From Nakamurella lactea DSM 19367 (GTDB lineage Bacteria; Actinomycetota; Actinomycetes; Mycobacteriales; Nakamurellaceae), in NCBI RefSeq assembly GCF_000426645.1, contig NZ_AUFT01000007.1:391948-455947 (forward strand): 64,000 nt of DNA, given 5' to 3'. Shown here one piece after another: positions 35,463 through 42,703 of this stretch. The notes under the pieces were generated by a model that was given only the letters and a program-made list of their open reading frames with translations, was not told the origin of the DNA and searched no databases. A program made the translations under genes and the position numbers. Position 1 is the first letter of the stretch. Each line of letters starts with the position of its first letter.

Positions 35463-36896
35463 ATGCGATCGACCTGGACCCTGCTGGCCGTCGGGCTGGC
35501 AACCTTCATGACGTACCTGGACAACAACGTCGTCAACGTCGCGATCCCGGCGGTGCAGCGCGACCTGCACCTGACCACCTCCGGCCTGGAATGGGTGGTC
35601 AGCGGCTACATCTTGGTGTTCGCCAGCCTGCTGCTGGCCGGTGGCCGGTTGGCCGACGTCTGGGGGCGCAAGCGGGTGTTCATGGTCGGGCTGGCGATCT
35701 TCACCGGATCGTCCCTCGCGGCCGGGCTGGCCGGCACCGCCGGTGAACTGATCGCGGCCAGGGCGGTGCAGGGGCTGGGCGCCGCGCTGCTCACTCCGAC
35801 CACCTTGGCGATCATCTCGGCCACCTTCGAGGCGGGCCGCAAACGTGCTGCCGCCATTGGGATCTGGAGCGCCGTCGGCGCGCTCGCGCTGGCCGTCGGC
35901 CCGCTGATCGGCGGCGTGCTGTCGGAATACCTGAGCTGGGAGTGGATCTTCTTCATCAACGTCCCGGTCGGCGTGGCAACCATGGTGCTCGGCTGGCGGG
36001 TGATCGACGAGTCACGGGACGTCGACGCCCCGCGCCGGATCGACCTGCCCGGCGTGGTCACCTCGGCGCTGGCCCTGTTCGCGTTGACCTACGCGCTGAT
36101 CGAGGGTCACGACAAGGGCTGGACCTCGCCGCTGATCCTCGGCACCTTCGCCGCAGCCGCGCTCCTTGGAGTGCTGTTCGTGCGGATCGAAACTGCCTCC
36201 GCCACTCCGATGGTCGCGCTGCGGCTGTTCCGTGCACGGGTGTTCACCGGCGGACTGATTGCCTTGTCGCTGTGGGCTTTCGGGCTGTTCGGCATCTACT
36301 TCTTCACCTCGCTCTATCTGCAGAACGTGCTCGGCTTCTCCTCCACCAAGGCCGGCGCGGCGTTCGTGCCGATGGCGCTGTTGATGGCGGTCGGCGCGAT
36401 CATCTCCGAGCGGGTGTCGCACCGGCTGGGTGCCCACCGGGTGGTGTCGGTGGCGCTGGTGTTCATGGGGCTGGGCATCGCGTCCGTCAGCCTGCTCGGC
36501 GCCGATGCGTCATTCCTGTCGTTGATGCCGGCCTTCGCGGTGATCGGACTGGCCGGCGGCTTCACCGTGCCGCTGACCGCCAGCGTCATCGACGCCATGC
36601 CGATCGCCGAGGCCGGCGTCGCGTCCGGAGTGTTCAACGCCTCCCGCGAGGTGGCCGGTCTGCTCGGAATCACCGTCATCGGCGCGGTTCTCAGCGGTCG
36701 GCAGTCCGCCCTGCTGGGTGACGGGTCGAACCCGCTGGACGCCTTCCTCGGCGGATACCGGGCCGGGCTGCTGGTGGCTGCGGCGCTGGTGGTGCTCGGC
36801 GGAGTGGCCGCCTACCTCGGGTTGCGGGGAGCATCGCGGGCGTCCAGGGCGGCGGACGTCGACGCGGCGGGTGACGGGGAACTGGTCGGGGTCTGA
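35463..36896 (+). CDS. DHA2-family (EmrB/QacA-like) MFS multidrug exporter
   Basis: A 477-residue proton-coupled exporter with about 14 membrane helices. Family motifs include 'TYLDNNVVNVAIPAVQRDL' (helix 1, motif D1), 'GGRLADVWGRKRVF' (motif A loop) and 'LTPTTLAII' plus 'GGVLSEYLSWEWIFFINVPVG' (motif C/helix 6 region). The ATG at 35463 follows AGAAGGAACC. It is divergent from its presumed TetR repressor. The drug or metabolite exported is unknown. Confidence 0.93.
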   Translation: MRSTWTLLAVGLATFMTYLDNNVVNVAIPAVQRDLHLTTSGLEWVVSGYILVFASLLLAGGRLADVWGRKRVFMVGLAIFTGSSLAAGLAGTAGELIAARAVQGLGAALLTPTTLAIISATFEAGRKRAAAIGIWSAVGALALAVGPLIGGVLSEYLSWEWIFFINVPVGVATMVLGWRVIDESRDVDAPRRIDLPGVVTSALALFALTYALIEGHDKGWTSPLILGTFAAAALLGVLFVRIETASATPMVALRLFRARVFTGGLIALSLWAFGLFGIYFFTSLYLQNVLGFSSTKAGAAFVPMALLMAVGAIISERVSHRLGAHRVVSVALVFMGLGIASVSLLGADASFLSLMPAFAVIGLAGGFTVPLTASVIDAMPIAEAGVASGVFNASREVAGLLGITVIGAVLSGRQSALLGDGSNPLDAFLGGYRAGLLVAAALVVLGGVAAYLGLRGASRASRAADVDAAGDGELVGV

Positions 36897-37047
36897 CGGG
36901 GCTGGCCGCGCCGGAATGTCACCTGCTGGTGGCAGCCGGCGCGGTCATCCAGATCCCGCCGATGACGGCTCTTGACAGACCCTCGTCGCCAGGCACCTAA
37001 TAGGTCGAACCGCACCATCGCGGCAGGTAGTCGGGATCGCGAATGTC

Positions 37048-38517
37048 ATGTTGGCGAATCGAGAGCAGATGACCGGACCGATCTACGCCGAGCGGACGCG
37101 ACCGACTCCATCGACTCCGGACGACGCCAGACCGGCGACCGAGCCGGCAACCGCGACTGCCGTGCAGGGTGGCTTCCCGCAGGTGGTGCCGCAGACGGTC
37201 ATCGCCCAACCGGGCGGGCAGCCGGCCAGTCACCGCGCCGCGTCGATCGCCGCGCTACGACGGACCAACGGCGTAGCCGAGGCCCAGGAGGACGACGGCG
37301 AAGAGGCGGAGACGACAGGCCTGAGCATCGATGGCGACGAGGTTTCCTCGGCGGACATCACCCGGGACTCGGCCTACAAGAAGCGACTCAATTCCATCAT
37401 CAGCGAAGAGGCGCGGAGCGCAGGTCTGGCGCCGGTCCAGGTGCGGAACGCGCTGGTGGCCATGGCAGATGACCATCAGGAAGTGCACGCCTTCGATACG
37501 GCGCGGGAGGCCATTCAGTTTGCCGTGGCCACGACCATCCGGCGCCTGGTGACCAGGGCGCTGGCGGACCTGACGGGCGACAAGCTCAGCAAAGAGGTGA
37601 TCCTGGCCCGGCTGACGAAAGAGTTCCACGGCACCGATCAACTGCACAAGGCCACCAAGGTTCCGGACTTCGCCGATGCGCTGCTCGAGGCGGTCCGCAC
37701 CAAACAGAGCACAACCTGGGTCGAGGCAACGACTATCGAGGAGGTGGAGCCGGCGTCGTGGACCAACGACGAGATGCAGCACTGGAACCTTCGCCACTAC
37801 TCGAGCAAGTTCACCGCGGTCCTCGGAAGGGAGCTCGCCGGCGGCATCTTCGAGATTGCCGACGTCAAGCCGCCGCCCTTCAAGGAATTACTGTCGACGG
37901 TCACTCTGGCCACGATGACGGGTTCGGGCCCCTCGACCACCGTCCCGAAGCCGGGCAGCACGATGATGCTCACCTTCACCTCGGGCAGCGCGACGTCGGG
38001 TCACACCACCGCCAAGGACTGGCAGCACATCGGGAACATCGGCGACACCTTCTACGGCCTGTTCTACAAGGATCAGCCGGCGACCGGAGTCACACCGAAC
38101 TTCATCAGGGACGCGGTCTACTACGCCGTGTGGCCGGCCAGCGAGTTCGGCGAGGGCTGGGCCTCGGCCGACTGGCTCGGCACCGCCGCCGACAGTCAGA
38201 AGGAGGGCGCCAAGACGCCCGACGACAAGGCGCGGCAGGGACCGATGACCGACGTCATTGCCGACATCTTCCCGCAAGCGACCACTCGTGTGCTCAAGGA
38301 CGGGAAGGAATCCGTGACGGACCAGGCCACCCGGGAGGCAGCGTTCCGAAAGATGGACAACTTCGAGGTGAAGCAGCACGGCCCTCGACCCGTCGACACC
38401 TGGAATCCAGTGTCCTCCAACGTCGACAAGATCAAGAACTGGTGGGTCAATGCCAGCACCGGAAAGATCATCAAGCTGCCATTGCTGCTACCCCCAGAGG
38501 CGCGCGCAGCGCTCTAG
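37048..38517 (+). CDS. Hypothetical protein, low-complexity N-terminus
   Basis: A 489-residue protein that I do not recognise. Residues 1-100 are Pro/Ala/Thr/Glu-rich and probably disordered. Residues about 105-240 look helical (SAYKKRLNSIISEEARSAG and a 'RRLVTRALADLTGDKLSKEVILARL' stretch). The C-terminal half is Trp/Tyr-rich and globular ('DTFYGLFYKDQPATG', 'FIRDAVYYAVWPASEFGEGW'). There is no signal peptide or membrane segment. An ATG at 37069 is an alternative start; neither has a strong ribosome site. It stands alone between an efflux gene and another unknown gene. Codon use is normal for the region, so it is a real gene, but no function is proposed. Confidence 0.75.
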   Translation: MLANREQMTGPIYAERTRPTPSTPDDARPATEPATATAVQGGFPQVVPQTVIAQPGGQPASHRAASIAALRRTNGVAEAQEDDGEEAETTGLSIDGDEVSSADITRDSAYKKRLNSIISEEARSAGLAPVQVRNALVAMADDHQEVHAFDTAREAIQFAVATTIRRLVTRALADLTGDKLSKEVILARLTKEFHGTDQLHKATKVPDFADALLEAVRTKQSTTWVEATTIEEVEPASWTNDEMQHWNLRHYSSKFTAVLGRELAGGIFEIADVKPPPFKELLSTVTLATMTGSGPSTTVPKPGSTMMLTFTSGSATSGHTTAKDWQHIGNIGDTFYGLFYKDQPATGVTPNFIRDAVYYAVWPASEFGEGWASADWLGTAADSQKEGAKTPDDKARQGPMTDVIADIFPQATTRVLKDGKESVTDQATREAAFRKMDNFEVKQHGPRPVDTWNPVSSNVDKIKNWWVNASTGKIIKLPLLLPPEARAAL

Positions 38518-38771
38518 CAGTTAGTCGATACCGGGGACGTCGTCGGTCGTGGTGGCGCCGCCGATGAGTGGCACTGCAGGTGGCGACCTGCTCCGTCGAT
38601 CCGAATCGAAGGCGATGCGGTCCCGAGATCGCCACCGCGACAACAACTCCGCCAGCTCGCGGCCGCGACGTTCGGACCGGTTCTAGGTTGCAGCCATCCG
38701 GGGCGCAAACATCACTGATGTGGCACCATGGGTGCCATGACCTCGCAGAGATCGGACTTCGCCCCGGCCGC

Positions 38772-39485
38772 ATGACGGCGCCAGGCGCGGATCCGCGCAC
38801 CAATGTCCTGTTCATCGATTCCCGTCCCAACGGCACCAGGGCCGAGACCCTGATCAGCGTCGACGGCGTCGACCTCCTCGAACTGCAGCGGCCGACCCAC
38901 CGGCCGGACGGCTCGCTCTATCCGTACGGCCCGTTCGTCTACCTGCCGCCGGATCCGGTGGACTTGCTGCCGCCAGACTCGGCAAACCTGTTGCCCACCA
39001 GCGAACCTCACCGGGCGATGGTCGGGATCTGCGGCTGCGGACACGCCGGCTGCGGATCCCTGTGGCTGCAGGTGCGCCGCGACCGCGACCAGGTGATCTG
39101 GGAGCCGTCGCGGGAACCGCCGGGCGGGTCCCGGTCGACGATCGACACCAGCTACCGGTTCGAACTGCTGGCCTACCTGGATGCCGTCGACGCCGGCCAA
39201 CGATCGGTCGCGACCTGGGAGGAGCGGCCGCGGTTGCTCGCCCGGGAGCTACGCCACCGGCGGGACAGCCTCGACGGGCTGACCGTCGGCAGTAGCGTCG
39301 ACCGAACGGCCGGCGACGTGGTGACGGTCCAGGCGTCGCCGGCCTTCGAGAACATCATCGTGGTGGTGTCTCCGTGGGCCGATCGGATGGAGATCCACCT
39401 ATCGGTCCCGGACGACCGGTCGGACGACGAGGTCATTCGCGGCCTGCAGCGGCTGGATCCGGATGTCGTCGGACGCTGGCCGTGA
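38772..39485 (+). CDS. Hypothetical protein with a Cys-rich CGCGHAGCGS motif
   Basis: A 237-residue protein of unknown function. The centre has a 'YGPFVYLPPDPVDLLPP' stretch and then GICGCGHAGCGSLWLQVRR, whose closely spaced Cys/His residues could bind a metal. It ends with a small alpha/beta region. The ATG at 38772 is preferred, but in-frame starts at 38718 and 38568 exist. Its stop overlaps the GTG of the TetR-like fragment that follows (GTGA), so the two are coupled. Confidence 0.7.
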   Translation: MTAPGADPRTNVLFIDSRPNGTRAETLISVDGVDLLELQRPTHRPDGSLYPYGPFVYLPPDPVDLLPPDSANLLPTSEPHRAMVGICGCGHAGCGSLWLQVRRDRDQVIWEPSREPPGGSRSTIDTSYRFELLAYLDAVDAGQRSVATWEERPRLLARELRHRRDSLDGLTVGSSVDRTAGDVVTVQASPAFENIIVVVSPWADRMEIHLSVPDDRSDDEVIRGLQRLDPDVVGRWP

Positions 39486-39817
39486 CGGCGCCGAACCGTG
39501 AGGACGCCGCCGGAACGCTCCCTATCGTCGATAAGCCGGCGAAGCAGCGGGCGATCACCGCAGAGATCCAGACCGACCTGCACATCGCCGAGGACCTGGT
39601 GCGCCGGTTGTTGCGCCCGCAGCTGGGCGCAACCGCGGACCGGATCCGGGTAGCAGTCGCAGCGGGGGAGGTCGATGAGGCGGTCGATGTCGAACCGGCG
39701 GTGGAGCTGTTGTTCGGCCCGGTGTTCCACCGCCGGATACTCCGGACCGCTGAGCTGGATGAGCCTTTCGCCGACGGGATCGTCACCCTGGTGCTCGGCG
39801 GATTACGGCCGCGCTGA
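39482..39817 (+). pseudogene. TetR-type C-terminal ligand-domain fragment without DNA-binding head
   Basis: A 111-residue frame that matches only the back half of a TetR regulator: 'AEIQTDLHIAEDLVRRLLRPQ' near its start, then a helical body and the terminal pattern 'HRRILRTAELDEPFADGIVTLVLGGLRP'. The helix-turn-helix is absent and no HTH is readable in the upstream DNA in another frame. It may be a remnant of a deletion or a small ligand-binding protein now coupled (GTGA) to the gene before it. Confidence 0.5.
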
Positions 39818-39847
39818 CGAACTTCGCGGCGCTGACGAACTTCGCGG
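39812..39847 (+). repeat. Perfect 18-base tandem duplication over a stop codon
   Basis: The unit CGCTGACGAACTTCGCGG occurs at 39812-39829 and again, adjacent, at 39830-39847. It contains the stop codon of the TetR-like fragment, so the duplication does not alter the protein. It indicates recent slippage. Confidence 0.85.
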
Positions 39848-39973
39848 TGCACAAGTAGGTCCCGCAGCCCGTGTGATCAGACGCTGGGCCGGACGATTAC
39901 CGAGATCAGTGGATCCCATTAGGGTGTCAGACCTGACATCTCTGACGCCGAGTCCGAAGGGTGGCAACTGCCG

Positions 39974-40261
39974 ATGTACCGACTGACCGTGGTCTACGAC
40001 GAGCCGGCCGACAAGGAGGCCTTCGACCGCCGCTACACCGACGAGCACGTCCCCCTCGTCAAGGCCGTGCCCGGGCTGGGCAGCTTCCAGCTCAGTCACC
40101 CGCAGGGCGGCACGCCGTACCTCGTCGCCGAACTGCTCTGGCCCAACGAGGACGCCTACAAGACCTCGGCCGCGACCCCCGAGATGGCCGAGACCCGCAA
40201 GCATGCGCAGGGCTGCGGCACGACGTTCACGGTCTACTCCGGCGACGTCGCCGTAGTCTGA
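39974..40261 (+). CDS. EthD-domain protein
   Basis: A 95-residue ferredoxin-like-fold protein of the EthD family. It begins 'YRLTVVYDEPADKEAFDRRYTDEHVPL', with the usual His-containing Y-x-x-x-H-x-P-L segment, and continues to a second beta-alpha-beta half. EthD proteins act as small dimeric helpers or enzymes in ether, polyketide or aromatic compound degradation. No linked partner gene is visible. Confidence 0.88.
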   Translation: MYRLTVVYDEPADKEAFDRRYTDEHVPLVKAVPGLGSFQLSHPQGGTPYLVAELLWPNEDAYKTSAATPEMAETRKHAQGCGTTFTVYSGDVAVV

Positions 40262-40419
40262 CCGGCCGCGCCGATCCGTTGTCGGACCAGGGCGGCCCAT
40301 CCGTGCCATCGCGCGGACAATGCGTCGAACGGTGGTAGCCACACGCCGGCCCGCAGGTGGCCGGTCACGGATCAACCGAAGGGTCCGGCGCGGAGCCGGT
40401 GAGGATCGCGTCGTCGGTG

Positions 40420-40641
40420 CCGAGCAGACGCTGCGGCGCGTCGCCCGCAGCTACGGCCGGCCCGGCGGATTCGCCGGTGCGGCAGGCCTTTACCGCAGCA
40501 TGCTGACCGAAGGCGAAGAGCTGCGCACCCTCGCCCAGGCCGCGCCGCTGCAGATACCCGTGACCGCCATCGGCTCCCGCAACGGGAGGCCCCGGAGCTG
40601 CTCGCGGAGCGACTCATCGACGCATTCGCCGGCTGACCGCG
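40420..40641 (+). pseudogene. Alpha/beta-hydrolase (epoxide-hydrolase-like) remnant
   Basis: Translation of about 40420-40590 gives 'RRVARSYGRPGGFAGAAGLYR', then 'LAQAAPLQIPVTAIGSRNG', which matches the cap-to-core region of epoxide-hydrolase-like alpha/beta hydrolases. The frame then shifts and ends within 50 bases ('PELLAERLIDAFAG' in the next frame). The catalytic Ser/Asp part upstream is not recognisable. This is decayed DNA occupying the 400-base gap before the MazG gene. Confidence 0.5.
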
Positions 40642-40662
40642 GTTGCCTGGCAAGCTGACCGG

Positions 40663-42012
40663 ATGACGGACTACGACCAGCTCCACCGCGACATCCGGGC
40701 GTTCTCGGCGGAGCGGGACTGGGGTCGCTTCCACGACCCGAAGAGCCTGCTGATCGCGATGATGGGCGAGGTCGGCGAGGTCTCGGAACTGCTGCAGTGG
40801 CTGCCGGCCGACGAGGCAGCCGCTCTGGTGGCCGACGAACCACTGCACGGCCGGGTCGCCGACGAGCTGGCGGATGTGTTCATCTACCTGATCCAGCTGG
40901 CCGAGGTCTGCGGCGTCGACCTGGTACCGACGCTGAGGACGACGCTGGCGTCGTCCGGGTGGAATCATGCGATGAAGTCGCCTCAGGGAGGGTGCCCGAG
41001 CTTGGAGGTGCTGCCCGACGCCAATCCGAGCAACTATCGGGCGAGGCTCCGTCGAATCAGAGCCGAGCGCAACGGACTACGCAAGACCAAAGGGCAGTAT
41101 CATCCGCGCATGAACCTGGTCTTCAACCCGCCGCCTGGGTGGCCCCCGCCACCCGTTGGTTGGCGGCCACCACCTGGTTGGTGGCCGGTTGGGCAGCCGA
41201 CACCGCCTCCCGATTGGAAATTCTGGGCAGAGAGCTCTGACATTCCGCGGGTCAAGGGCGCAGTGATGAGCCCGCAACAGTTCAAAATCCAAAACCTGAC
41301 TGAGGGGCAGCTCGACCAGTTGGTCAGGGACTCGGCGGATAGAATTGCCTGGTACTTCTTCGAGCGGGCCGCGGCCATGCAAAGGAATCCATGGATCGTC
41401 ATGTCAGAGCACGCGAGTGCTATGCAGGCGATTCTGGAACGGATCGACCGTGAAGTGCTTCAGGATCTCGAATCGGCGAGCGAGCTTGACCTGATCGACA
41501 ATCCTGTGTTGACCGGCCAAGACGCCCGACTGCATCGTCACGACTCGATTGCGACGTTTCGGAGGGACTTCAAGTCGCGGACTCGCCGCCGAGTTAGTGC
41601 GCTCGTGTCAGAGTCGAGTGGTCCACCGGGGTCGATCCCCTTTACACCCTCCACGCTGCAGTATCCGGTTCACCAGACCGAGAGGACCAATCAATCAGTT
41701 GTGAGTGCACCAACGGGTGTGGAGAACCTTCGATCGGGTACCTCGATTGTCGACTCAGCTGAGATCGAGATCCGTATCGAATTCATTGCGAAAAGCATCA
41801 GGCGCCGTTCGGTCCGCTCTGCATGGATCTCCGGAATTGTCTTCGGAGTGGGCGCAGTTTTAACGGCATCGTCCCTTTTGGATAGTAGTCCGTCAGTTGC
41901 AATTTTTTGGGGCGCAATCGTATTTGGTGGAATTGCTCTAGTCCGCGCCTTACTGCAGTATCACGCGGCCCGTGCGCATGCGGAAGCGCAAGTTCGGTCT
42001 CGTATGCATTGA
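40663..42012 (+). CDS. MazG-type pyrophosphohydrolase head joined in frame to a W-P-rich two-helix membrane protein
   Basis: A 449-codon open frame made of two unrelated parts. Residues 1-95 are a MazG-like nucleotide pyrophosphohydrolase with the metal motifs GEVGEVSE (residues 35-42) and DELADVFIYL. The family's last helix is missing: after LVPTLRTTLAS the sequence is no longer MazG-like. From the internal ATG at 41110 (codon 150) a different protein starts, with repeated PPGWPPPP units and two membrane helices near its C-terminus ('ISGIVFGVGAVLTASSLL' and 'VAIFWGAIVFGGIALVRALL'). I think the true second gene is 41110-42012 and that the MazG gene was cut by insertion of the island. A genuine fusion is the alternative. 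Confidence 0.7.
   Translation: MTDYDQLHRDIRAFSAERDWGRFHDPKSLLIAMMGEVGEVSELLQWLPADEAAALVADEPLHGRVADELADVFIYLIQLAEVCGVDLVPTLRTTLASSGWNHAMKSPQGGCPSLEVLPDANPSNYRARLRRIRAERNGLRKTKGQYHPRMNLVFNPPPGWPPPPVGWRPPPGWWPVGQPTPPPDWKFWAESSDIPRVKGAVMSPQQFKIQNLTEGQLDQLVRDSADRIAWYFFERAAAMQRNPWIVMSEHASAMQAILERIDREVLQDLESASELDLIDNPVLTGQDARLHRHDSIATFRRDFKSRTRRRVSALVSESSGPPGSIPFTPSTLQYPVHQTERTNQSVVSAPTGVENLRSGTSIVDSAEIEIRIEFIAKSIRRRSVRSAWISGIVFGVGAVLTASSLLDSSPSVAIFWGAIVFGGIALVRALLQYHAARAHAEAQVRSRMH
40950..41000. other. Probable left junction of the defence island
   Basis: MazG homology stops at about 40950-40960. From there codon use and content change to island-type DNA, which continues to the right edge of the window. 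No integrase or tRNA-type attachment site is visible at the junction. Confidence 0.5.
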
Positions 42013-42703
42013 TCGGCGCTGAAGCATTCCATTTTTGATACGCCTAGTTGATCCAGAAGAAGCTCGTGGAGTCGCCGTCATTATTGTTGGCCGCTGGCTA
42101 CCGCGCGGGTGCCCCATCGCCACTAATCTTTTCGTCAGTCGGGCCGCGAGATCACGGGAACTATGCATGTCGGTCCCGTCCACCGCTTTCACTAGCCTGG
42201 AGCCGACCGCTAACAGTCGGTTGAGCACACGGCTTCCCGCCGAAAGCCTCCTCACGGACAGTGTACGGGTTCCGAGAACACGGCTCGCGTCCTCGGTGGT
42301 GGAGGTTCGGGCATCGTCGATGCCGCTGTTCTCGGACTTTAGTAGGTACTGCCGATGAATGGCTTTGCGCGTTTGGGATGCACCTATTCAGCATCAAAGA
42401 CTCGGGGCTGCCTGACGCTAACCTCGGAGGCTATTAGGCAAGAACGGCGACTTGATCGAAATTGACGTCCATAACCGCAGGGTAAGCGGGTCGAGTCTGA
42501 GCGCGCGAGGCCGGGCCCCTGTTTCCGCGCCTGTGCGGGAATGCAACCAGAACTGGTCGAGCACAGATGACGTGGGCGGCGAAATCGTCCGGTGGACGTC
42601 CCAGCGTATCGAAGAGCATCACTATACCTGCTGTCGGTGGCCGGCGATAGCAGTCGCAATGAATGTGGTTGCCAGAGCGGGAATGGTGTCCGCAAAATTC
42701 CCG
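42013..42703. other. Gene-free stretch inside the island
   Basis: 691 bases without a convincing gene. Short frames on both strands have poor codon use and no recognisable motif. The sequence is less GC-rich than the surroundings (for example around 42060-42130), which suggests decayed or foreign DNA. I see no tRNA, repeat or terminator of note. Confidence 0.5.

Noticed and set aside
41110..42012. Calling this part a SLATT-type cyclic-nucleotide effector
   Set aside because: It has two C-terminal membrane helices, but I cannot match the SLATT core, and no nucleotidyltransferase is adjacent.
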